Notes under the pieces: generated by a model
Database searches by the model: none
Told to the model about the DNA's origin: nothing
Seen by the model: the letters and a program-made list of their open reading frames with translations, nothing else
Assembly: GCA_029851415.1 (NCBI GenBank)
Contig: CM056743.1
Location: 71,383,186 to 71,447,185, forward strand
From: Eretmocerus hayati
Taxonomy: Eukaryota; Arthropoda; Insecta; Hymenoptera; Aphelinidae
Reading direction: 5' to 3'
Length of the DNA: 64,000 bases
Shown: one piece after another, positions 1 through 9,346 of the stretch
Numbering within the stretch: the stretch's first letter is position 1
How the letters are laid out: every line of letters begins with the position of its first letter
Translations under genes and position numbers: made by a program

Positions 1-84
1 GCTGCAGTCTTCTTCAATGCAATCAGCTGCGCTTGCTTCCGAGCCTCGGGAAAAACGCTATGAGCGAAAGAGGAATTGAATATA
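1..84 (-). pseudogene. LINE A reverse transcriptase fragment
   Basis: Minus-strand translation gives an RT finger-region segment with the pattern FNSSF..SVFPE..K.A..IALKKT. This matches the usual LINE motif in which a short helix is followed by G-x-FP, a basic run and a Pro/Lys-Lys motif. It continues the RT begun at 269 once the MITE is taken out, but the two pieces are not in the same frame, so a small indel or imperfect joint is present. The rest of RT lies beyond the window. Confidence 0.7.
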
Positions 85-268
85 TGTACACTCGCCGGAC
101 AAAATATCTGTACAAGTCATTTAGTGATTTTCACTTTTTGGGTTGGTATCGCCATGCATTCGTTCCATTTTCCGCGTTCCCTCAGCACGGAATGAGATAG
201 GCCGTGCCAACCCAAAAAGTAGAAATCACTAAATGGCTTGTACAGATATTTTGTCCGGCGAGTGTACA
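85..268. mobile_element. 184-bp palindromic MITE inside LINE A RT
   Basis: The two ends are inverted copies: TGTACACTCGCCGGACAAAA at 85 recurs in reverse complement ending at 268. The arms stay alike for about 65 bp and leave a ~50-bp loop. Both flanks carry ATA/TAT, compatible with a 2-3 bp TA-type target duplication. There is no coding capacity. It splits the LINE A RT. Family assignment (for example Tc1/mariner-type) is inference from the TA-rich target only. Confidence 0.8.
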
Positions 269-1683
269 ATAAGATCACCAATTGGCGGAAGAGCCTTCGC
301 GATCACACTCTGAGGGATCCCATCCACCCCGCGGGCCTGCGAGGAGGAATGTTTAATATCAAGGACTACATCATTGAAATTCGTGGGCTTAAATTTAAAC
401 CCCTCCTCCGGTGCAGAGTTAATATCGTCCATTGCTTCATTGATATTTTCGTGAGGCGAAACAGAAACACCCGCAAAGTGAGCGTCCAACTCATCCGGTG
501 TGAAACCGTGAAGTTCTTCCTCTTTGCTTTTGGGCAAGAGACCGAGATTGCGTATCTCCTTCCAAATATTCTTGTTCTGATCAAGAGCGTCTGAAAGATG
601 GTTTTGAAGGAAGGAATTACGCTCTTGCTCAATGCGCAGATCGACCTCTTCGCTGAGCCGAAAGTACTCATTTTGAAGCTCAAGACACTTGCACTGGTTG
701 CGTTGCATACGCTCCCAACGCCTGCGCGTCGCGTCTCGCTTCTCCATGAGCACCCTCAGCTCAGGACCAATCCAAGGAGCATCATTTTTACGCGGGTTTA
801 TAGTTTCTTCCGGTGCTAATTCATCTAAAACGATCATTAAATTTACATTCAAGCATTGAATTGCATCTTCCAAACTGGTTTCGGCATTTTCAAGAGCTGT
901 CCAGTCACAGCGGAGCAGACGGTCATTCTATATCTCCGGGGTGATGTTACGAAAATCCCTATACTTGAAGGAATTTTTCGGCGGAGTAGGGGTGAAGACG
1001 TTGATGGTGACGTCAATGACCGAGTGCCCACCGAAACTGGGCAGGTGTCTGTTGTGAAAATCAGTAATGGTGTCGTTGTCATCTACGTAGATGTGATCAA
1101 TCCATGTATGAGATACATTGGGGTTGTGTTGATGAGTCGGGCCATGCTGCACTATCTGCAAGGCTAGTTCTTCTGTCGGTGCAGTCAGTGTCTTGCCGTC
1201 GGGATGAGCAGTGTCTAACAAATCCGCGTTCAGATCACCCATTATAATTTTATGACTGTAGTCGCCACACAGCCGGCGTAACGAGCCAAACAGCCCGTCA
1301 TCCTTCTGCATGGCGATTTTAGGGGGTCTGTAGATCACTACGACTAATATTGGTGGGGAGTTACCCTGTTGTATGCTACAAAAGAGAAATTCAGACACGC
1401 CAGGTTCGCCTGGCCCAAAAGTATTTAACCAAATTATTTCCTTACCTTTGAAGTCATTGCGCACATACACGGCAACCCCACCACCCTCTCTGTTGCGATC
1501 CTGCCGCAAAAATGGAAAACCTGGAATCTGAACGAGATTGTGATCCACAAACTCATCTAGCTTCGACTCGGCTACCCCAAATAGATGGTGGGAGGGATCG
1601 TTAGCAACGAGCAAGCGTAGATGCTCAATCTTATCTGTCAGAGAGTTAAGGTTGATAAATCCCGCTTTCAAGGAACTGCCCAT
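269..1683 (-). pseudogene. LINE A ORF2: APE endonuclease, linker and RT start
   Basis: Starting at the ATG at 1683, the first 251 codons form an APE-type endonuclease, which nicks target DNA to prime reverse transcription. Visible signature residues are N11 (FINLNSL), E39 (AESKL), D150/N152 (MGDLNADLL), D196 (TWIDHI) and H220 (GGHS). An in-frame TAG at 928-930 interrupts the frame. The same frame then continues through a basic linker (NPRKNDAPWIGPEL) to the RT entry motif ARGVDGIP near 310. It is a single reading frame with one nonsense codon, then broken by the MITE. It is likely inactive. ORF1 lies just upstream. Confidence 0.85.
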
Positions 1684-1713
1684 CCCTCGTCGCTCTTCAG
1701 CAGCCGTATCTAG

Positions 1714-2826
1714 TCAAGGCGTCTTCGCTGATTCTGCTGCCAAAACTCTACCCTGCTCCGGAACGGTAGTGCAGCTCTGGGTGTTATTAAAGGACGCACG
1801 AACACGTTCTGGAGCACTTCGACAGGCCGTTTGAATGACCTGTAGATCAGTGAGAGATTCAAACGTATGCGCTCGCTCACCATTTTTCCGTCTAACCCAG
1901 AAACATCCGCCACTGTGCCAGACGTCTTTTAAACCCAAACCGCGTGCAATCGACCTCAAGCGTATGTATTCTTTGTATTCGTCACGGGGGAGCATCTCAT
2001 CTATAAAGATTTTACGGTCCGGCACATGAGCTTTCGTATCTGGGTCGAGTAAGTCAGACTGAATATTGTTAGCCGTGAAATAATCATTGGTGATTGAACG
2101 TTTAGCCCGAATCACTTTCCCGACTAGTCGACTACTGGGAAGTTGGACTATGCACGATGGTAGAGTGCGCGAGATGGCAGCTGGGGCTCGGGGAGACGGA
2201 ACCAAGTCGCAAATACCTATACGAGGCTTCTCCCTTGACGCACGCCCAGTTTGCAGGACTTGGACATCAGCAATGTGTGCCCTCTCCAGTGAGGGGAGTA
2301 CGGATTTGAGCACTGCATAGGCAATATCAGATATCTGTACCGGCGAGACCTCAGAATTTTCTTTTAAAATGCCATTAATAATTAATTTACAGCGCTCAAA
2401 ACCGTCACTGCCGTGTCCCCGTCCTTGCTCTCTAGCGTATGAATGAGGGAACTTGTCCATCCTTGGTGGAATAATAGGAATCGAAGATTGATGTGTCGAA
2501 TCGACATGACTTTTCTCAATTCTTCTACATTCGCTATTTCGCTGACTACTCTCACGACCTGTTAATAGCTCAGTCAGAGTGAAAAACTGGCTTTTCATGG
2601 TAGAATTCTGCTCCAGAAGAAGCTGGCGATCCAAGCGGAGCTCCTCCAGCTGGGAGCTTTGCTTCTCTATGTGTCTCTCGAGAGAGGATATGTCAGGAGA
2701 ATCCGTCGCCGTCGAAGTTGGTGATGTTGCAGGTCGTTCCGAGACGTTGAGGCTGTTGCTCTCCGTCGACCCTAGAACGTGGCCAAGAGGTGGTGTAGTT
2801 CTCGAGATGGGGCTGTTACTCTCCAT
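1714..2826 (-). CDS. LINE A ORF1: coiled-coil, FP-like nucleic-acid-binding protein
   Basis: This is an open frame of 370 codons upstream of ORF2. The N-terminus is Ser/Thr/Pro-rich and includes a 20-residue duplication. Residues ~50-85 are a heptad-like coiled coil (SSLERHIEKQSSQLEELRLD). The C-terminal ~150 residues (RLVGKVIRAKRSITNDYF ... IFIDEMLPRDEYKEY ... GGCFWVRRKNGE) resemble the baculovirus FP-like domain found in many insect LINE ORF1 proteins. Such proteins are thought to coat the element RNA as a trimeric chaperone. Family membership is pattern-based. The ATG at 2826 is the first in frame. The frame is intact although ORF2 is dead. Confidence 0.75.
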   Translation of the reverse strand: MESNSPISRTTPPLGHVLGSTESNSLNVSERPATSPTSTATDSPDISSLERHIEKQSSQLEELRLDRQLLLEQNSTMKSQFFTLTELLTGRESSQRNSECRRIEKSHVDSTHQSSIPIIPPRMDKFPHSYAREQGRGHGSDGFERCKLIINGILKENSEVSPVQISDIAYAVLKSVLPSLERAHIADVQVLQTGRASREKPRIGICDLVPSPRAPAAISRTLPSCIVQLPSSRLVGKVIRAKRSITNDYFTANNIQSDLLDPDTKAHVPDRKIFIDEMLPRDEYKEYIRLRSIARGLGLKDVWHSGGCFWVRRKNGERAHTFESLTDLQVIQTACRSAPERVRASFNNTQSCTTVPEQGRVLAAESAKTP

Positions 2827-2870
2827 CGGCCCGACAGCGTGGCCAAGAGGAGGTGTAGTGAGCAGCGACT
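2751..2870 (-). repeat. 60-bp tandem duplication at ORF1 N-terminus
   Basis: GGCTGTTRCTCTCC starts at 2751 and again at 2811. Both copies share the GTGGCCAAGAGG block, giving a period of 60 bp. The duplication is in frame and makes two 20-residue repeats spanning the ORF1 start, so the start codon itself lies in a repeated unit. Confidence 0.75.
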
Positions 2871-3186
2871 GGGTGCTAGTGGTGGGCCGCGCATCTGTTT
2901 GCTGCTTTTGAATATTCGCGGGCTCTATATCGGGGGACTGGTGAGAGGTGGCATCACATGACAGAGACGAAGCAGTAGGCGATAGAGTACCCCCACTAGC
3001 GCAAGCTGTAGACTCTCGGAATTGAATAGAGAGGCATTGGTGGTAGGGGGCTTTGCGCTGCGGCCCGCGGCGGTGGTATGCGGAGCGGAGGGAGATAGTG
3101 CTGATGCAGCATGCGAGCTGAGCCGTGTGTGTGAGATGGGCTGATCACTCACACGTCTATGCGAGCTAGTATTCTCCTTCTTTCTC
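2827..3186 (-). other. LINE A 5' region
   Basis: GC-rich, apparently non-coding sequence between ORF1 and the GA microsatellite. It is probably the LINE 5' UTR. No promoter motif could be assigned. The boundary is inferred from the microsatellite. Confidence 0.4.
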
Positions 3187-3187
3187 T

Positions 3188-3188
<1 letters not shown>

Positions 3189-3238
<50 letters not shown>
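3189..3238. repeat. (GA)n microsatellite
   Basis: About 50 bp of uninterrupted GA lie between the 5' end of LINE A (leftward) and the 5' region of the R1-like element (rightward). Confidence 0.95.
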
Positions 3239-3241
<3 letters not shown>

Positions 3242-3907
3242 CCAAAGGGGGCTTTGAGTGTGACCCTCGGGCTGCACTTGGAGCTTGAGGGAGCGACGCC
3301 CCTCCGGACTCGAGTCCTACACTTACACTTACATACACTCTACCCTACATGCACCATACTTACGCCCGCACAAGTACTACACAAACATACCAACATTATA
3401 CAGAACACGCATCACACAAACACCACACCCGTGCTGGTCTGGTCCAAGGTCGGCCGGCATGCGATTCCAGGTCCCGAAAAAAATCAGAACGAAGATGATG
3501 TCCAGCATTGACGGCAAGAATTCCCCAAGTGAAGCGGGGCCCCATTTGGATCTAAGGGGGGCCCCCAACGATGCAGGGCGCGCCACCGGTGGCACACTTG
3601 GCTGGTGGAGTTACGCGTTAAGCTACAAGCTATGGAAATACGCCCCTGGCAGGGATGGTTGGAGACAAGGACCAACACAAGGAAACAGTAGAACTCACCC
3701 CCAACAGCAGGAAGAGAAAGGGTCTAGGTGAGGAGTCGTAGAAGCGAGTGTTAAGGCAATCGAAGCTCACATTTCTGAGCCAACGAAGGAAGAACGCGAA
3801 GGTCGTTTCAGAAGCACAAGAGGCGGCAGAGAAGCTGCTGAGGAATAACCCCGCGCTCAGGATTCAGATCACGCAACCTAACAAACGAGGAAGCTGACGC
3901 CGGTAGA
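3239..3907 (+). other. R1-like 5' UTR / leader
   Basis: This GC-rich sequence precedes the gag frame. Frames here are open in places but show no recognisable domain. The gag frame extends upstream of 3908 without an ATG, so the real start is uncertain. No promoter element can be supported. Confidence 0.4.
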
Positions 3908-5309
3908 GTGAGCTCGGACTTGAGCGACTCTGACACCTCCTCAGAATCTCAAGAGACGGTGACAACCCGGACACCCCGAGGCAGCGAGTGTGGCTTGAAA
4001 GAGAATGAAAAACTACTTGGAGAGATGGTAATCGATCGCGCTCGCACAACCTGTGAGGCCGTACAACAAGAGAGCGTAGACAAGACCCGCAATTCAATGG
4101 AGCGATGGGAGGACCTGAAAGCATGCCGAGAAGGAACGCAACAGAAAACTCATCTTTTCCTCGAACACCTCGACTTGGTGATAGGGAAAGCTGAGTCTGC
4201 TCCCAACATTACGGGAGGGACCCAGGCGGACATCGAGGAACTCGAGGAGATAGGTCACGCCCTCGGAAGCCTACTCGTGGCAGACAAGACCAAGAGATTA
4301 GCTCTTCAGGCCACGCTCCTCGAGACGGAGGAAGCCTTGAAAAAAAGGAGGAATGTGCAGCCCTCCGCCACGCAGAGGCCAGCCGCGTCGGGAAGCGGGA
4401 CACAGGGGAGGGGGGCAATGAAACCGAAACCGCGAGCGAACAAACAACGTGATTCGAAGGGGACACGACGTGAACCTCCACCGGGAGGTCTCGGAACAGC
4501 GCGCTCGACATCGACTCCCACCATGGCGAAGCACGACGGGGCTTGGCAGGAGGTGGTATCGAAAAGAGATGCGAGAAGGGCGAAGAAGAGCGGTAGAAGA
4601 AATGGCACCGCTGGGGGGAAGGCGAAGATGAAGCCAAAAAGGGTGAAGCCCGAAGCCGTCTTTGTTACGGCCAACCAAAGTGGGCTAACCTACGCAGACA
4701 TGCTGCGCAGGATAAAAACGGATGACTTCGATGAGGAAACGGGCTATAAGGTCACAGGCATCTGCAAGACCCAGGGAGGCCAAGTCCACCTTCAACTCAA
4801 GAAGGGCGCCGACGCCGCCGCCGTCAAGGCAGCTTTGGCACCAGTCGTCGGGCAAGAAGGAGCTGTCCACTGTCTAGCGAATAGTACGACCCTCGAGGTG
4901 CTCGGAATCGACTACGATGTCGACAAAACCAAAGTCCGGGATGACCTCGCGAAGGCCATACCAGAGAATGAGAAGAAAGCCGTTGTGGTAGTCCATGCAG
5001 GTCGGCTACCGCGGTATCCAAACGGCGGTCGTCTCGATCCCAACACGACTGGCCCACCACCTCCTGAACTGGAAGGAGCCCAAGGTTGGATGGGGCAGAG
5101 TCAGGATCCGCGAAAAAGGTGGCATTCTACGGTGCTATAAGTGTCTTCAGTACGGCCACAAGGCCTCGGGCTGCGAGAAGGAGAAGATGGAGGAGCGGAG
5201 ACCAAAACTCTGCTTCCAGTGCGGCGAACCGGGACACCTCGCCGCAACCTGCAAAGGAAAGCCGAAGTGCTTGAGATGTGCGGCAATCTGGTCCAAATCT
5301 GATCACTGA
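3908..5309 (+). pseudogene. R1-like gag (ORF1) with CCHC zinc knuckles, frameshifted
   Basis: The first segment (3908-5140) is highly charged with a Lys/Arg-rich middle and a conserved globular part (GLTYADMLRRIK, GIDYDVDKTKVRDDL). It shifts frame near 5000-5030 into a second segment that ends at 5309. That segment carries knuckles CYKCLQYGHKASGC and CFQCGEPGHLAATC, plus a truncated third (CLRCA). Such proteins bind the element RNA and build the RNP. The 3908 start is a GTG, so the true start was probably upstream or has been lost. It is followed by the endonuclease frame with overlap, as usual in R1-clade elements. Confidence 0.8.
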
Positions 5310-5377
5310 TCTGGGGCGAGCAACTGCACTGCCTACCAGAAAGCGAAGGGCGCGTACAAACGGAGGAGAGGTCGGAA

Positions 5378-5993
5378 TGGCTAATTTCATCCAAGCCAAC
5401 CTTAGGAAGAGTGGGCACGCGAACGACCTCCTACACGCTGTTGCCAAAGAGGTGGGGATCGATGTTCTGATTATCTCCGAACCACCTCGGAAGCGCGAAT
5501 TCTCCCGATCCACAACCGATCTCCGGGAGACCGCTGTAGTTCAAATCATGAACCCTAGTATTCGTGAGACTGAACCAGCTTCTAGTGGCCGCGGCTTCAC
5601 CCGAGAGACCATCGGAGGGACAGCAGTCTACAGAGGCAATAGGGAGGGGGGCCAGTTATGATCGCGGGGGATTTCAACTCCAAGGAACCGAGTTGGAGCG
5701 GGGGGCCATGCGACAGACGGGGGGTAATACTCGGTGATGCCATGGAGGCATTAGGATTAGTGCTCGCGAACGAGACGAGGGTTATCACCTATTATTGGCA
5801 CGACACTCGGTCCTGGGAGGGAGTTTCGTCATCGGTCCTCGACTTGACATTCATGAGCCCATCGCTCATGGAACGTATGACATCGAAGGAGGTTCTAGAC
5901 ACGGAAACACTGAGTGACCATCGACATATCCGGTTTCGATTTAGGGTTGACAGACAGGTACAGACGGCACGTACTCTACGACTCATGGGGTGA
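5378..5993 (+). pseudogene. R1-like APE endonuclease, internally deleted
   Basis: The N-terminal part, from the ATG at 5378, has IQANLRKSGHANDLL and the catalytic-Glu motif IISEPP. The C-terminal part, in another frame from 5658, has AGDFNSKEPSW, SSSVLDLTF and the terminal SDHRHI. The central strands between them are missing: together the pieces give about 205 residues with an abrupt join near 5640-5660. A TGA at 5991-5993 separates this from the RT in the same frame. Target-specific nicking would be lost. Confidence 0.8.
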
Positions 5994-8271
5994 AAGGTAC
6001 GCAAACTAGACGAAGGCCAATTTCGGGGATCGATCGAGGCAGCAGAGGATCTCCCGGGGAACGTCACCGTCGAAGAGGCTGTGGCAAACGTAACATCCGC
6101 CATCACGAGAGTTTGCGACGCGTCGATGCCTCGCAGGACAGCACCATGTTCCTGGAGGAAACCAGAGTACTGGATCACCGAAGAGATCAAGGCTCCACGA
6201 AGAACGAGCAACAAGAAAAGGAGGACCGCGGGGCGATCAAGGAAACTGCAACGACCATCGCTGGCGGAAGATGACAGAGCGTACAAAGTAGCGAAAGAGG
6301 CTCTCGTTCTTGCCATCCGGAGGAGCAAAGAGGAGTGCTGGGGTGAACTGTGCGACATGGTTAACGGAGACCCGTGGGGCACGCCATACCGCGTGGTGAT
6401 GTCAAAGGTCCGTTCTCGGAGGTGCAACCCAGCACCGACCGATGGAGCAACCTTACGCAGCATCGTGGAAGACCTTTTCCCAGCAGGAGAACCCAGAGTT
6501 ACATTCCCTACGGAGAGCGAAGACCGCATCCCGCTCTTCATTATGCGAGACCTACTCATAGCGGCGAAGAGAATGCCAAACGGCAAGGCCCCTGGCCTGG
6601 ATGGCATTCCAAACAAGGCTCTGGAACTGGTCTTTGAATACAAGCCAGACTCACTCCTCAACTTCTTCAACATCTGTCTGAGCGCGGGGAGCTTCCTAAA
6701 CAAGTGGAAACGCCAGAAACTGGTCCTGATACCTAAAAATCAAGGAGTTCAACGCCCCCTCAGCATGATTGACAACATCGAGAAAATGTACGAGAGGATG
6801 GTGCTCAACAAGGTGGAGAAAGCCTACGAGGACAGCGGCGGGCTATCACCGTTTGGGTTTCGGAAAGGTCGCGGCGCGGTACATGCTATCGAAACGGTGC
6901 AAGAGCGGGTACAATCGGCGGTAGGGAACCCATATCAAGGAAGAGGAGGTTTCTGCGCCATTATTGCGTTGGACATCAAGAAGGCATTCAACTGCGTGAG
7001 CTGGGAACGTGTCCATGAATCCCAGGCAGGTGAAGTGCCACTCTACTTGTTAGCAGTCACGGGCGACTACCTACGGAATAGGACCCTCGTATACAACACC
7101 GACGAGGGAAAAAAGATTCGAGAGCTGTCCGCCGGGATCGGACAAGAATCAGTTTTCGGGCCGTTCAACTGGAACACCCAGTACGATAGTCTCCTGTCTA
7201 TCGAACTTCCAGAAGGTGTGATAATAGTGGCTCTCGTGGACGACGCGGGACTTATAGTTTGGGTCGACAACGAGGAGCTCTTGGGTAGACGCGCGAACGA
7301 GTCGCTGGCCTGAGTCTACGAGTGGATAATCAGCAAGCCCCCAGAGCTGGCTGTTCCAAAGTATGAAGCCATAGTGGTCACGAGACGGAGAAAGTTTAGC
7401 TTGCCCCATTTTTACATCAACGGGCAAGAGATACCACGCAAGACAGAGCTGGAATATCTGGGTGTATGGCTCGACGACAAGTGATTCTTCAAGAAACACA
7501 TCCGAGAAGCCGCGCAGAAAGCAAGCAGGGCCGGAGCGGCTCTCCAGCGACTGATGCCGAACATCGGAGGACCGAAACAGAAGAGGCGTAAAATGCTCAA
7601 CACCGTGAGCGCTTCCATCATGCTCTACGGTGCACCCGTGTGGCGGAAGAGAGTAGAGAAGGCCGTCATCGAGAAGAGGATGGGGCCTGTCCATCGGAGA
7701 GCGGCTCTGAAGGGCATTCGTGCCTACCGCACCGTGTCAGGAGACGCAGCTCGCGTGTTGGCGGAAACGCCACCCATTCACTTGCTCGTCGCGGGACGAG
7801 TGAGAATCTGATACTGGGAAAAAGTGATCGAAGCCTATCGTGTGCTCACCCCAACGATGAAGGAGATCATCCGTGATAACGAGAAGGAAACCACTCTTGA
7901 GCAGTGTCAAACTGAGTGGGATTCGCCATTCGCCGATGGCAGATGGACGCATCGGCTGATCCGTGACGTAGCCAAGTGGCCGGAACGCACCCATGGAGAG
8001 ATAGATTACTGGACGACGCAGGCTCTGAGTGACCATGGTTGCTTCGGTGCCTACCTGACCCGGTTCAAGAAGAGGACATCCCCAGCATAACAGTCATGCG
8101 GGGACAACTTGGATGACGCTGAACACGCCCTGTTCACGTGCAATGACACCCGAAGAGAGCGTGCCGAGTTGAATGAATGGCTGGGTGCTAAACTAACACC
8201 TGAAAATCTCTTCCCATACTTGCTCCGCAACCAGGAGACATGGGATAGAGTCAACGGATACATTGAGCTGG
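5994..8271 (+). pseudogene. R1-like reverse transcriptase and C-terminal region
   Basis: The main open part is 6081-7313. Counting from 6081, it shows NGKAPGLDGIPN (168-179), SPFGFRKGRG (256-265), motif A with D298 (ALDIKKAFN) and motif C as LVDD with D387/D388. Stops follow at 7311, near 7482, near 7809 and near 8088. The frame otherwise continues through the thumb (LEYLGVWLDD) and a C-terminal CX..H..C region (DDAEHALFTCND). Coding stops at the BEL-1 insertion and resumes at 16256. The RT active-site aspartates survive but the stops make it inactive. Confidence 0.85.
8267..8271. repeat. Target-site duplication GCTGG, left copy (BEL-1)
   Basis: GCTGG directly abuts the left TG terminus of BEL-1 and recurs at 16256-16260. 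Five base pairs is the usual BEL/Pao duplication length. Confidence 0.95.
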
Positions 8272-8525
8272 TGTTTATCGCGGATAGTGGTGGTTCAAAT
8301 AATTTTCACACAAACACATTTTAAAGTGAGAAAATACAACAAACTAATTAATTGCCTATAGCTACATGCTAAATGGCGAGGTGGTGCGGACGAGCGATGG
8401 ACGAGAACTGGCGAGAGCCGCGGGAGGCGACGAACGCGACGGCGCGGGACTCGAGCGTGAGCACGGAATGCCGGATGCGCGCGAGAATTCAATTCGTTTA
8501 CAATAGATTGTAATGAAACTAAACA
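8272..8525 (-). repeat. BEL-1 3' LTR (254 bp)
   Basis: It starts TGTTTATCGCGG and ends GAAACTAAACA on the plus strand. It aligns along its whole length with 16003-16255 and 43672-43923. In this copy the AATAAA-like poly(A) signal seen in the other two LTRs is mutated (plus strand TTAATT in place of TTTATT). Confidence 0.95.
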
Positions 8526-8540
8526 TACTGCCCACCTCGA
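8526..8540 (-). promoter_or_regulatory. BEL-1 polypurine tract
   Basis: The minus strand reads GAGGTGGGCAGTA immediately before the 3' LTR. The same tract, with one change, adjoins the LTR of BEL-2 at 43924. It would prime plus-strand DNA synthesis. Confidence 0.7.
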
Positions 8541-9346
8541 TTCATTATTATTGAAAAAATCGATAACTTAGGTAATTCCATTGTACATCAATGCGTCAAA
8601 AAAAGACTCGAACTTAAGAGAAAACAATTCAAGGGTGTCATATCCAAATTGCAAGTTGATGATGAAGAGCAGTAGGCTCGAAAACTATTTGGATGAAAAA
8701 TTCCAAAAATCGTAATAGATGTACCTAACAGTTGAATTTCCAACTGAAATCGAACAAAAATCAATGTGAAACCGTATGGCTGTTAATTAATTAATAATAA
8801 ATTGTAGAATCTTCAACAGCAAAATCTAAAAAGATTCAGTGAAAGTCCATTCACTTTCTTGTGAAGTCGATGACCAAAGAACTAGATCAAAATAAAATCA
8901 CTTAGGTCCATAAGCAGAATCCGAAACGCTATTTACAATGGAATGATTTAGCTGGAACATCAAAGGAAGATCATTCAATCAACTTAACTTATTAGAAATA
9001 CAAAGAAAAAAATAGAAGAATGAAGCCAGAGATTTAGTTAGATCATTTGACCATCAGGTTTAAAAATACAACAAGTTCCGGCCACCCGGGATCGAGTCCC
9101 AAAAGGAGGAACGTTCATTCCCTTGGGATATGAACGCCCTTGGCAACTGCGCAATTGACTCTAATTTTCGTATTGTGATTTCATACACGCCAGACACTAA
9201 CTTCCTTAGTGCTTTTGAGTTGACAAGACACCCATAGTACTTGAAAAATGACTCTACTTTCACTGATAAGTGGAATTGAGTTTACCGCAGGCTCGAAAAG
9301 ACTTCAATCTTAACACTAAATCACTAATTGTCCAATACACGAAAGT
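8541..9346 (-). other. BEL-1 3' untranslated region
   Basis: About 800 bp of AT-rich non-coding sequence between the pol stop and the polypurine tract. It aligns with 43939-44756 of BEL-2, so it belongs to the element. No envelope or accessory ORF is visible. Confidence 0.75.

Larger units (their letters stand above)
1..3186 (-). mobile_element. LINE A: two-ORF non-LTR retrotransposon, 3' part outside window
   Basis: Read on the minus strand, the order is ORF1 (coiled coil plus FP-like domain), APE-type endonuclease, linker and the start of reverse transcriptase, which is the layout of Jockey/CR1-type LINEs. The element enters from the left edge, so most of its RT and its 3' tail are not visible. 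ORF1 and ORF2 are separated by about 30 bp. The copy carries one nonsense codon in ORF2 and a MITE insertion in RT, so it is inactive. The 5' limit is set at the GA microsatellite and is approximate. Confidence 0.85.
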
